64,000 nt of DNA from Pirellulaceae bacterium (GTDB lineage: Bacteria > Planctomycetota > Planctomycetia > Pirellulales > Pirellulaceae). The notes beneath the pieces were generated by a model. The model did not search any database. It saw only the letters and a list, made by a program, of their open reading frames with translations, and was not told the DNA's origin. Shown piece after piece: positions 15,537 through 24,700 of the stretch (within the stretch, counting starts at the first letter, position 1; every line of letters begins with the position of its first letter). The stretch spans positions 1-64,000 of the forward strand of contig JADYZV010000020.1 of the NCBI GenBank assembly GCA_020852965.1, given 5' to 3'. The position numbers and the translations under genes are program-made.

Positions 15537-17495
15537 CTAATCAAAGGCACCGTGTAGGAACCACTGGCCGGTGTTCATGTCGCGAAAGATCCACCACCAG
15601 CCGGCTTGATGGGTGGCTACGCGAAAGTAATCGCGGCGCACACTCGGGCCGCGCCACCAACCACTCTCTAATCGTTCGGGACCGGTGGCTTCGATAATCT
15701 CTAGCCACGTCCCTCGCCAAGTAAAACGAGTGGGGCAAGCGGATGCGCTGCTGGTCACTTGGATCGGTAAGGGAGGTGAAAAAAGTTGCGTGGGGCGGCG
15801 CTGCGGGTCGTCCCTAGCCGGTTCACCACGCGCTCGCGCGAGTCGTGAACTGAGTTTGCGAACGGTCTGCTGTGCATCCCCATCGGGCTTGCGACCGGTC
15901 ATCGGTTGCAGACGACAGGCCAGCTCCGGTTGCGACTCGCGCTGCAGGCTCGCGCTGAGCACCGCCTTGCGCCCCAGACGACTGCTGAGCGTATCGACCA
16001 AACGGGCGAGCTGCCCCCGGCTAGCGGTCTCCCCCGCTTCGAACAACTCTGTTTGTCGCCATACCAACGGCGCAGTCAGCGTGGCTTGGAGACTCAGCCG
16101 CCACAGCGGCGGTGCGCCGGCGGCCGCCCAGCGACTGGGTAATTGTTGATCCAACTGTCCGGTCAACAACATCTCCAAATGCTGTGCATCCGCGTTGGGA
16201 CGAAACAGTCCCAACTGCATTACCAGTGGCGGCGATTCGACCAGATCTAAGCGACAGACAATTCTTAAAGCACCTTGGCCACGCCGCCCAAGCCGCTCGG
16301 CCAACTGTCGCGCGAGCCGCCGGACCAGCTCGGCCATCGTCTCGCGATGCTGCGTCGGGAATTCGAGCGACTGCTCCAAATGCCAATCGGGCAAAGCGTG
16401 GCGGGTGATGATCGGTTCCGCCTGCTGCCCGGTGGCCTGATCCCAGCGCAGCAACAATTGCTCGCCCAACCGCGAGGCCATCCCTGCGCGCGGAAGTTGC
16501 GACAATTGCCCAATGCGGTGTAGCCCCAAACGTTGCAAGGCGACAAGCGTCTCGGGAGGCAGACGCAGGGCGGCCAGCGGTAGCTCCGCCAGCACACCGG
16601 GTTCGGCCGTGTATTGGACGAGGTCATGAGTCTCTGAAGCAACCGAATCCGACGCGGAGCGTCGGGCCACATTGCTTGCGGGCGCGGCGATGGCGATGCG
16701 GCAGGCAGGCAGGTCATCGGGCGAGCTCGAGTCTTGGCCATCGCGGGGCGTGGCGGGGGAGCGCGTGCGGTAGTTGGCCAATGCCCAAGCCGCTCCGACC
16801 GTGTCAGCTAACCCCAAGCAGCCAAACAGCCGTTGCTTGCCGAGCCAGCCAGCGACCGCGTCGAGCAACTGTGGCTCACCACCAAACAGTCCCGCGATAC
16901 CGGTCACATCGAGCAGTAGACATTCGGGTTGCAACAGCCAGCGGCCAGTCCATGGTTTTTTATCGAGCTGTTCGAGTCCTACCAGCGGGCTGAACTGTTG
17001 AGCTTGTTCGGCCAGTTCACACAGGGCTTCGATATCTTCGTGCGGATCGTGTTCGTGTAGGTCGACATCGATCAGCGCGGTGGCTTCACTCAGTCGCATA
17101 CCAGCACGAATGCCTGCGACGCGCGCCGCCAAGCTGGCCGCGACGACGATCTGTCCCCGTCGCGGATCACGCGTCGAGAGTACCAACGGAGCGCTAGCCG
17201 GCGGCTTTAATGTGCCTCGACGCTCCGCCGTCGGTCTTCCTGCCCTCTTTAATGTGGCCCGACGCTCCGCCGTCGGTTCCCCCCGCAAGCCGTGAGGTGG
17301 AATGTTTACCGAGTGCTGCTGCAATGTGGCCCGACGCTCCGCCGTCGGTTCCCCCCGTGGATTGTTGTGCAGGACGTTGGCCGAGCGCTGCTGGGCGATG
17401 CGCTGTATGGGCCAATTGGGAAGCCAAATACAGAGCACTCTGGGATGGTTGGGCGGTCGCGGCAGTGGTGGCGGTTCGTTCGGCGGTTCGTTCAT
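15537..17495 (-). CDS. imuB: ImuB-like Y-family DNA polymerase homologue with repeat insertions
   Basis: A 652-residue protein of the ImuB branch of Y-family polymerases, which acts with ImuA and DnaE2 in damage-induced mutagenesis and lacks the classical catalytic triad. Landmarks: N-terminal RVLCIWLPNWPIQR, RDPRRGQIVVAAS, SEATALIDVDLHEHDPHEDIEALCELA, LLLDVTGIAGLFGGE, LRLPPETLVALQRLGLHRIGQLSQLPR, and a C-terminal domain ending WWWIFRDMNTGQWFLHGAFD. Four PR-A copies interrupt it: three in frame after IAQQR (reading PTAERRATL or PTAERRGTL) and one in the middle (NVARRSASD). About 50 extra residues therefore split the first strand-helix unit. It overlaps imuA by 302 bases in another frame. No dnaE2 is present in the window. 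Confidence 0.82.
   Translation of the reverse strand: MNEPPNEPPPLPRPPNHPRVLCIWLPNWPIQRIAQQRSANVLHNNPRGEPTAERRATLQQHSVNIPPHGLRGEPTAERRATLKRAGRPTAERRGTLKPPASAPLVLSTRDPRRGQIVVAASLAARVAGIRAGMRLSEATALIDVDLHEHDPHEDIEALCELAEQAQQFSPLVGLEQLDKKPWTGRWLLQPECLLLDVTGIAGLFGGEPQLLDAVAGWLGKQRLFGCLGLADTVGAAWALANYRTRSPATPRDGQDSSSPDDLPACRIAIAAPASNVARRSASDSVASETHDLVQYTAEPGVLAELPLAALRLPPETLVALQRLGLHRIGQLSQLPRAGMASRLGEQLLLRWDQATGQQAEPIITRHALPDWHLEQSLEFPTQHRETMAELVRRLARQLAERLGRRGQGALRIVCRLDLVESPPLVMQLGLFRPNADAQHLEMLLTGQLDQQLPSRWAAAGAPPLWRLSLQATLTAPLVWRQTELFEAGETASRGQLARLVDTLSSRLGRKAVLSASLQRESQPELACRLQPMTGRKPDGDAQQTVRKLSSRLARARGEPARDDPQRRPTQLFSPPLPIQVTSSASACPTRFTWRGTWLEIIEATGPERLESGWWRGPSVRRDYFRVATHQAGWWWIFRDMNTGQWFLHGAFD
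16649..16673 (+). repeat. PR-A repeat in the imuB mid-region
   Basis: Perfect GACGC-GGA-GCGTC palindrome followed by GGGCCACATT. In imuB it is read as NVARRSASD and lies in a surface-type linker between two domains. Confidence 0.9.
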
Positions 17496-18471
17496 GGCTG
17501 GGGCTCTGGGTTGTCGGAAGAGGCTGAGCTGCTGGAGTGCAAGCCGAGTGGTTCAAGCTGTCGTATTGGGCGAGCCGCAGCTTGCCGGTCAGCGGCTCCA
17601 TCTCCAGCACAGCGCTGCGGCCAGCTTGTCCGCCGCGCACTCTGGCCAGTTGTAAGTGCCAGCGGCGACCACGCTGCATAAGGTCATGTTGGCTACGGTC
17701 TCTCTGCACAGGGTCGCGCTGACTTCGGACCAACCACTGCACTTCGGCCCAAGTGGGTTGTCGCCGCGCCTGCCAGCCGCGAAGTAGTAAGGCAAGGCTT
17801 TGACCGCTTTCAGCAGCCAATTGCAAACGCCGCGCAGAGCGGTCGTCGATCCGTTCGAGCTCCGCCACCACAGCGGCCACCGCCGAAGTTCGCAGAGCTT
17901 GGTCGACGGCCCATATCGCATCCCCTTGCGATTCAGGACGAACGAAGATGACCTTGGCCAAGTCGATCCCGTGGCTGGCCAACGGCGGTGGGTAGATGTT
18001 GTGCTGCGTGTCGACCACTACTAAAAAACCATCGGTGGCTTGCATGGCCGCAGCCGCAGCCGCCCAAGCCAATGTGCTGGCACCACAGGCGGGCGTCGCC
18101 CGCAGGTACTCCACGACACACCCCGCAGCATAGCCGCCGCGCGGTAATAAATCATCCAAAGCTGCACAGCCCGCACTGCTCCGCGCCGGTTCGCGACGCG
18201 CGCGACCAGACGATGTCTCCAATTGCGCGATCTCTCGCGTCAGTCGCTCCAGCACGGCCAACGGCTCTTCACCAAGCTTAGCAGGGTTTAAATTGCCTTC
18301 CGACGGCGGAGCGTCGGGCCACATTTTGGGATTGGAATTGCCTTCCGACGGCGGAGCGTCGGGCCACATTTTGGGATTGGAATCGCCTTCCGACGGCGGA
18401 GCGTCGGGCCACATTTTGAGTGGGACCATAGCAGCACCTTCCTGAGCTTGCAGAAAAATCCATTTTACCAA
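17194..18471 (-). CDS. imuA: ImuA-like protein (RecA/SulA-related) with repeats at both ends
   Basis: A 425-residue ImuA-family protein; ImuA is the RecA-like partner of ImuB. Core features: TSSGRARREPARSSAGCAALDDLLPRGGYAAGCVVEYL (the family's GxxxLDxLLPxGG start), TLAWAAAAAAM, FLVVVDTQHNIYPPPLASHGIDLAKVIFVRP, ALRTSAVAAVVAELERIDDRSARRLQLAAESG and ALLLRGW. The N-terminus holds three PR-A units (MWPDAPPSEG, 15 codons apart) and the C-terminus three more (TDGGASGHI). The tail from about residue 325 is low-complexity and runs 302 bases into imuB. The ancestral end was probably near the imuB start. The true start could also lie after the repeats, since the core begins only near residue 65. Confidence 0.75.
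   Translation of the reverse strand: MVKWIFLQAQEGAAMVPLKMWPDAPPSEGDSNPKMWPDAPPSEGNSNPKMWPDAPPSEGNLNPAKLGEEPLAVLERLTREIAQLETSSGRARREPARSSAGCAALDDLLPRGGYAAGCVVEYLRATPACGASTLAWAAAAAAMQATDGFLVVVDTQHNIYPPPLASHGIDLAKVIFVRPESQGDAIWAVDQALRTSAVAAVVAELERIDDRSARRLQLAAESGQSLALLLRGWQARRQPTWAEVQWLVRSQRDPVQRDRSQHDLMQRGRRWHLQLARVRGGQAGRSAVLEMEPLTGKLRLAQYDSLNHSACTPAAQPLPTTQSPSHERTAERTATTAATAQPSQSALYLASQLAHTAHRPAALGQRPAQQSTGGTDGGASGHIAAALGKHSTSRLAGGTDGGASGHIKEGRKTDGGASRHIKAAG
17209..17348 (+). repeat. Three PR-A copies in the imuA/imuB overlap
   Basis: Copies at 17209-17234, 17251-17276 and 17323-17348, spaced 42 and 72 bp, both multiples of three. Both genes are translated through them in different frames. 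Confidence 0.92.
18300..18415 (-). repeat. Three PR-A copies in a 45-bp tandem array at the start of imuA
   Basis: Copies at 18300-18325, 18345-18370 and 18390-18415, separated by an identical ~19-base spacer (TTGGGATTGGAATxGCCTT). The period is exactly 45 bp, or 15 codons. Confidence 0.93.
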
Positions 18472-18851
18472 TTGCTAGCATTAGCCGCTCGACGGTACCC
18501 CTCCTCTGTTGCTAGAGAGGGGCCGCGAGCTTGGCTTCCGTTGTGGCAGACCCCTGTGACACCTTCGGTCGCAGCCTAGGGGGAAATGTGGAAATTTTGT
18601 CAAAGAATGTCGATTGCCGGTGATCCTTAAACCTTGGAGACTGCGAGTTCTCGCAGCTTTGGTCTATAGACGGGTTGGCAGCAAGCGGAATGCGAGCAGG
18701 CGCGAAACACTAGCGCCGACGATGTCCCTACCGCTGAATGCTCGAGTGGTGCCAACTGTGGGGAAGACCAAAGCTGTGATAAATCCCCGCACTCCAGAAT
18801 GGGTTACAATTTCGAGCGTTGCTTTCATTCACGAAAATAAGGAGCTGTCGG
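18472..18851. other. Spacer between divergent imuA and S9 peptidase genes
   Basis: About 380 bases that must hold both promoters. A short hairpin (CCCCTC... GAGAGGGG, 18498-18522) is visible near imuA. I see no convincing LexA-type operator or other known site. Confidence 0.35.
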
Positions 18852-21038
18852 ATGCGTGGCGGGGCGAAGTTGCTAGTGTGGTTGGGGTGTGTGCTGCTGG
18901 TCAGACCTTGTCTAGCCGAACGGTTGACTCCGGAGCGATTGTGGGACTTGCAACGAATCGGCGATGTGGCCGTTTCGCCTGACGGAAAGCAACTCGCCTA
19001 CTTGGTTACCAAGTATTCGCTGGAAGAAAATCGAGGGACGACTAGCCTCTACGTGCAACCGCTCCCCGACAAGCTACCCACCGCGCCAACCGACTCAGGT
19101 GCGGGGCGCGCTATTGCCTTCGATACTCCGCTAGCGACTGCCGAGGCCAAGGAGCTGCTCAAGGATGTCCGCGGCCTGCAGTCGTTGAGCTGGATCAACC
19201 GCGCCGAGGGACCTCGCCTGTTGTATATCGCACCGGCGAAGGGGAAGGAAGATTCTGGAGACGACAAAGCTGACGACGATGGCGACCAAGCCGAAGTGGG
19301 CTCGGGCAAGCCGCAGGCGTGGATGCTAGCGACGGATGACGGTAGTCAGCCGCAGCAGTTAACTCGAGTGGCCAATGGTATTGCGAACTTGAAGGCTGCT
19401 CCCAGCGGCGGTGCGATCGCCTTTTCCGTAGATGTCAAAATGGATTTGGAAATCAGTGAAATCTATCAGGATCTCCCCAAGGCCGATGCACGAATCATCG
19501 ACTCATTGCTCTATCGGCACTGGGATGCTTGGCACGACTACGCCTACAGTCATATCCATGTGGCCAAGCTGGATGCCGAGGGAGTTGCCGGTGAACCACT
19601 CGATTTGATGAGCTCGCTCAAGGCGGATTGCCCGGTGCCTCCCTTCGGTGGAGCGGAGCAGTTTGAATTCTCGCCCGATGGCCAGCAATTGGCGCTGACT
19701 CTCAAGCTGGTCAACAACCCGGCTCAGAGCACCGATACCAGCGTCTACTTGGTGAACGCCAGCGGTGGGCCGCTACAAAATATCGCGCCGGGTATGCCGG
19801 GTTACGACATGGAGCCACGCTACTCCCCCGATGGAAAAACGATCGCTTTTCATTCGATGCAGCGCGCCGGTTTTGAAGCGGATCGCAATCGAATCATGCT
19901 CTACGACCGCACGCATGGAACGCTGCGCGAGTTGACCACGGGGCTCGATCAGACCACACACAACGCGACTTGGAGCAGCGATAGTCGCAAGCTATTTTTT
20001 CATAGCGAAACGCGTGGGACGACGCAGGTCTACGAAATCGAAGTCGCTTCGGCACTGGTGCGCCCGTTGACTTCTGGCTGGTTTGATTTCTCGGTAAAGG
20101 GGGCCGTGCCGAATTCGACACTGGTCGTAGTTGGACAGCAGAGCATGTTGCGTCCTACCGAATTGGCCCTAGCCGATAGTGCGGGGGGGCAGCAAGTCGT
20201 CACGCTGACCGACGTCAACGGTGCTTTGTATAAGCGGCTTGAGCTACCGCGCGTCGAGGAACGGTTCTTCACGGCGACCGATGGAGCGCAGATTCAGAAC
20301 TGGGTCATCGTGCCACCCGACTACGACGAACAGTCGGACAAGCAATGGCCCATGCTGACCTATTGCCAAGGTGGGCCACAGGGACAGATCGGCCAATGGT
20401 TTTCGTATCGTTGGAATTTCCATCTGATGGCGGCCAAAGGTTATGTCGTGCTAGCCGTCAATCGTCGCGGTTTACCAGGATTTGGACAACAGTGGAATGA
20501 TCAAATCAGTGGTGATTGGGGAGGCCAAGCGATGCAAGATATTTTGGTAGCGACCGACGGCATGATGGCCGATCCCAAGATTGATCGCAAACGCGTGGCT
20601 GCGGTGGGTGCTAGCTTCGGTGGCTATACCGTTTACTGGTTGATGGGGCACGCCGAGGATCGCTTTTGCAGCATGATCGCCCACGCTGGGGTATACAACT
20701 TGGAATCGATGTACGGATCGACCGAAGAGCTGTTCTTCGTGAACTGGGATTTGAAGGGGCCGTATTGGAAGAACGATGAAGTGGCAGCCGATTACGCCGA
20801 ATTCTCGCCACACCGCTTTGCCGGCAACTGGCGAACTCCGCTGCTGGTCATCCATGGCGAGCAGGACTTCCGAGTACCGGTAACGCAGGGCATGGAAGCC
20901 TTTACCGCAGCACAGGTACAAGGCGTCCCCAGTCGATTTTTGTACTTTCCCAACGAAGGGCACTGGGTACAGTCTCCGCAAAACGGAGTGCTGTGGGGCC
21001 GAGTCTTCTTCGACTGGCTCGATCGCTACTGTAAGTAA
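18852..21038 (+). CDS. Exported S9 family serine peptidase (acylaminoacyl/dipeptidyl peptidase type)
   Basis: A 728-residue protein with a signal peptide (LLVWLGCVLLVRPCLAE). A beta-propeller of PD40/DPP-IV-like repeats follows (RIGDVAVSPDGKQLAYLVT; FEFSPDGQQLALTLK; EPRYSPDGKTIAFHS; ATWSSDSRKLFFHS). The C-terminal alpha/beta-hydrolase domain has the nucleophile in VGASFGGYTVYW, the acid in VIHGEQDFRVP and the His in NEGHW, so the triad is complete. It probably degrades peptides in the periplasm. ATG 18852 is chosen because AAGGAG stands nine bases upstream and the signal peptide begins there. A PR-B inverted pair after the stop may serve as terminator. Confidence 0.9.
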   Translation: MRGGAKLLVWLGCVLLVRPCLAERLTPERLWDLQRIGDVAVSPDGKQLAYLVTKYSLEENRGTTSLYVQPLPDKLPTAPTDSGAGRAIAFDTPLATAEAKELLKDVRGLQSLSWINRAEGPRLLYIAPAKGKEDSGDDKADDDGDQAEVGSGKPQAWMLATDDGSQPQQLTRVANGIANLKAAPSGGAIAFSVDVKMDLEISEIYQDLPKADARIIDSLLYRHWDAWHDYAYSHIHVAKLDAEGVAGEPLDLMSSLKADCPVPPFGGAEQFEFSPDGQQLALTLKLVNNPAQSTDTSVYLVNASGGPLQNIAPGMPGYDMEPRYSPDGKTIAFHSMQRAGFEADRNRIMLYDRTHGTLRELTTGLDQTTHNATWSSDSRKLFFHSETRGTTQVYEIEVASALVRPLTSGWFDFSVKGAVPNSTLVVVGQQSMLRPTELALADSAGGQQVVTLTDVNGALYKRLELPRVEERFFTATDGAQIQNWVIVPPDYDEQSDKQWPMLTYCQGGPQGQIGQWFSYRWNFHLMAAKGYVVLAVNRRGLPGFGQQWNDQISGDWGGQAMQDILVATDGMMADPKIDRKRVAAVGASFGGYTVYWLMGHAEDRFCSMIAHAGVYNLESMYGSTEELFFVNWDLKGPYWKNDEVAADYAEFSPHRFAGNWRTPLLVIHGEQDFRVPVTQGMEAFTAAQVQGVPSRFLYFPNEGHWVQSPQNGVLWGRVFFDWLDRYCK

Positions 21039-21075
21039 AATTAGTAGATCTCAAAGTTAAGATTGAGAGTTGGCC

Positions 21076-21144
21076 GTAGTGGACGAGGCCCGCGAGTCCC
21101 TTTGATCTGCTAGTTGTCTGGGACTCGTAACCTCGTCCACTACC
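21076..21144. terminator. Inverted pair of PR-B repeats, possible terminator
   Basis: GTAGTGGACGAGG...GAGTCCC at 21076-21100 and its reverse complement at 21120-21144 form a 25-base imperfect stem with a ~19-base loop, 38 bases after the S9 peptidase stop. No T-run follows, so a Rho-independent role is uncertain; a transcript-end stabilising hairpin fits better. Confidence 0.45.
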
Positions 21145-21221
21145 CCAATCCTAAAATCAAAAATGGTTGAAGCACGAGGTTCAAGCCTCAACTATACAAA
21201 ACAGATACGAGGATAGAGTTG

Positions 21222-21575
21222 ATGACTCGAGAGAGACCGAGCAAATCGAAACGCATTCAGGACTACATCCGCGATAACCCCGGCGTACGCAATCGCGATG
21301 TGATGAGCGCACTGTCGGAGTACGGTGTTACTGCGGCAGACGTTTCCAATGCCAAGGCGCAAATGAAGAAGAAACTGCTTGGGCGGCGGCGTTCGCGCAC
21401 CAGCGGCGCGACCGTGGATGACTCGGGCATTGGAGGAGAGGCTACGGCAACCGATCCTCGCAATTCAATCACACTGGTCGAATTGGAAGCTGCGGTGGAA
21501 TATGTGCAGTCGGTCGGCGGTGTGCTCCGCGCTCAACAGCTACTGGCGCTGTTGCAACAAATACAATCACTCTAA
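21222..21575 (+). CDS. Small helical protein, unknown function
   Basis: A 117-residue protein. The first half (SKSKRIQDYIRDNPGVRNRDVMSALSEYGVTAADVSNAKAQMKKKL) looks like a winged-helix or HTH unit rich in basic residues. The second half has a conserved-looking helix pair (ITLVELEAAVEYVQSVGGVLRAQQLLALLQQIQSL). The regular helix pattern and good ATG (GAGGATA upstream) support a real gene. Nucleic-acid binding is plausible but unproven. Starts at the ATG, not at the TTG one codon earlier. Confidence 0.6.
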   Translation: MTRERPSKSKRIQDYIRDNPGVRNRDVMSALSEYGVTAADVSNAKAQMKKKLLGRRRSRTSGATVDDSGIGGEATATDPRNSITLVELEAAVEYVQSVGGVLRAQQLLALLQQIQSL

Positions 21576-21589
21576 CCCATGCACACCGT

Positions 21590-21604
21590 GTAGTGGACGA
21601 GGGG
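21590..21604 (+). repeat. PR-B repeat, short copy
   Basis: GTAGTGGACGAGGGG directly downstream of the small helical gene. It is truncated relative to the 21.08 kb copies. Confidence 0.5.
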
Positions 21605-21617
21605 CGTGTTTAAGGAG

Positions 21618-21641
21618 CACCAACTGTTGCAATGGTTGGTG
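21618..21641. terminator. Hairpin between convergent genes
   Basis: CACCAAC-tgttgcaatg-GTTGGTG, in the spacer between the small helical gene and secDF. Placed where a bidirectional terminator would be, but it lacks a clear T-run. Confidence 0.4.
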
Positions 21642-21726
21642 TAGCCGTTAGGCCTTTGAAAGGTACGAAGATCGGCGAAAGCTAGACTCCAGCGCCTGCG
21701 CACTACTCCTCCACTCCCAACTCCCA

Positions 21727-24700
21727 CTAGCCGATCGAGCCGGGACGTGGCTGATTGCTGGCTTCGCGATTCGACAGCCACAGTAGTACGGGGGACGCGA
21801 TGAAGACCGAACTGTAGGTACCTACGATGATACCGACCAGTAGCGCAAAGGCGAAGGCGTGAATTCCTTCACCGCCAAAGATGTACAACACGACCAGCGT
21901 CAACAGCGTAGTACCGCTGGTGAGCAGCGTCCGGCTGAGCGTTTGATTGACACTGGTGTTAACCATCTCCGAAGTCAATCTAGGGTTGCGCCCCCGAACT
22001 TCACGGATGCGGTCAAAGACCACGATGGTATCGTTGAGCGAATAGCCGATGATGGTCAAGAAGGCGGCTACTTCGGTTAGCCCGATCTTAAAATCTTCCA
22101 CCAATAGAAAGCCCAAGTAGGGAGCTAACCAATGGCAAACGGCCAAGATACCGAGCGTGATGATCACGTCGTGAACTAGGGCGATCACAGCCGCCAAACC
22201 GTAGGCGACCTTTTGAAAGCGGAACCAGATATAGCCTACGATGAAGACTAGGCTCAACAAGATCGCACCGATGGCACGCTGTTGCATTTCACCTGCGACA
22301 CGGGTACCGATTTGGCTGAGTGAAAGCCACATGGGTTGTTTCTGAATTTGGCTCGTCAACTTGGCGACCACCGCGTCTGCTGCATCTTGGCTCACGGGAA
22401 GTTTCACCAACCAAGTGGAAAAGCCTGCCACATCGTCGCTGCGCCATCCCGTCGGCAGCGGCTCGGGAGTGACTTCGATCAAAGTTTGATTGAGTTCAAC
22501 TCCCGCCGCCTTGGCTGCATCGATCAATTGCTGCTGGAGCGTGGGGCCATCGATCTTGGCCCCTTTGTCGGCTGCGGCAACGCCCGGAGCATCGTCATTG
22601 CTCCCGCTGAACTCCAACACCATCTCGGTCATCTCGCCGGTTGGCACGCCAACCGCTTCTTGGGGAGGATGGGGTGCTTGGTTGTTGGTGCTTGGTTCTT
22701 GGGTAGCAGGCGGTGCTGGTTCTACTTGAACAGCCGAGGCGGCGGGGCTTTCGGGGGCAGCAGCGGGTTCGTCCTGATAGGCGACGAAACGCACACTGCG
22801 CGTGGCGGAGTGCTGATTGAAGCTGCTCGATGCAGTCGACTTATCTTTGAGCACCTTCACGCGATAGGTGACCAGATTGGCTGAATTCTTTTTGGCGAAA
22901 CCGTCCACCAGCATTTGCGACAGGTAATCGACGTCACTGATCGACGTGATCAGTGAGTAGACAGTATCCTTGGGCTCTTTCTCGATGCGGACCAGCGTCG
23001 ACTGCACCGGTTGACCGTCTTGGTCCACCGCCAGAATCTCTTTGGTGATATCTCGCAACGTATCAACGGCCACCGGCTGTTGCAATTGAAAAATGACCCC
23101 CGTGCCACCGGTAAAGTCGATGTTGAGTAGCTCCTTGCCACGCAATGAAACAGCCGCTATGCCACCCACGATCAACAGCCCCGAAAGGACTGTGCAGGCG
23201 GTACGCATCCCCATGAAATTGATGTCGGCCGCCCCCAAGAACGTTCGCTTCATGAATCCGACTCCGTCGGACATCGACAGGTTGATCCGTTTGAGCTTTT
23301 CGAAGATCTCGAACACGATCCGCGAACAGAAGGTTGCGGTAAACATACTGGTAGCAATACCAATGATCAGCGCCACGGCAAAGCCCCGCACTTGATCAGT
23401 ACCGATCCAATACAGCACGATGGCGGCGATCAGCGTGGTTAAGTTCGAGTCCATAATGGTGGTGAAGGCGCGATCAAAACCGTTTCGAATCGCCATGCGC
23501 GGGGCGGAGCCCTTTTGCTTTTCTTCGCGAATTCGCTCGAAGATCAATACGTTGGCATCGACCGACATACCGACGGTGAGCACCAAACCCGCCAAGCCAG
23601 GCAGGGTGAGCGGTTGTTGAATGAAGATCATGATGCCGAAGATCAACAGGCCGTTGATCAGCAGCGCCATCGACGCAATCATTCCGGCATAACGGTAGTA
23701 GACCAAAATGGTGACAAAGGTCGCAGCCACCGCCCAAAATGAGGCAGTGACCCCGTGGCGAACCGAAGTGGCCCCCAAGCCCGCACCGACGCGGTTCTCA
23801 CTGGCAGGCTCTTCACCGAGCGTAGCGGGCAAGCGACCGGAACGCAGGATGGTGACCAGAAAGTCGACCTCTTCCTTTGTAAAGTTGCCGGTGATCATTC
23901 CGCTATCGCTGATCGTCGAATTGAGGTTCGGAGCGGAGAGCACCTTCTTATCCATGATGATCGCCATCCGGCGATGGAATTTTCCATCCGGGATATTGCG
24001 CGAGGTCATGGCCAACATCTTGCTAGCACCGGCCGTGTTGAGGCGGAATTCAACGATCGGCTGCCCTGTCTTCTCGAAGCCGGTTTGCGCGCGGGCCAAG
24101 TCGTCGCCGCTGACGACAGCATAGGGCTGGCCCAACATTTCCGTAGCCATCAACACATCGACGTCTCTCACGCCAGTGCGCTTCATCCAATGCTCGAGCG
24201 CGTTATCCTCCTTCATATTCAAGGCTGGATTCTCAATCATCTTGCCGGTATAGGTGTCGCGCAAGGTGTCTCCCAGTACTGGGGTTTGCAATGGATAGAC
24301 ACCATCCACCATTTCGGCTTGACGTGCGACGGTGTACCAGATGCCGACCACCTTACCATCGGCGTCGACGACCGTTGGCTTGGGGATCGTGTTCGTTTCG
24401 GCTTGCTGCCGGGCCAGCGCAATGATGTCTTGGTGGTCGCGGCTGTTGGCGACAATTCGAAATTCGAGCTGCCCCGAGTTCTTGAGCAAGTCCTTTATTT
24501 TCTTCAGTTCAAATTCATCGACGTTGGGGACCGTGAGCTCGATCTGCGATTCACCCCGCGGGCGAATGGTGATTTCTTTAGTTCCCGACGGATTGATCCG
24601 ATCGCTCAGCGCGCTTGCCAGCGAACCTGCGTCAATGATGTCACCGTTCTCGTCCGGCACGATATCGTAGACTAAGTTCGTTCCGCCCGAGAAATCGGGA

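Noticed and set aside
15324-15557. 77-codon frame between the restriction island and imuB
   Set aside because: Composed of short direct repeats (GATTGGGGACGACG type), with no family resemblance or ribosome site.
17210-17527. Forward-strand open frames with MWPDAPPS peptides over imuA/imuB
   Set aside because: Produced by the stop-free PR-A repeat on the opposite strand; the imuA and imuB frames carry the conserved motifs.
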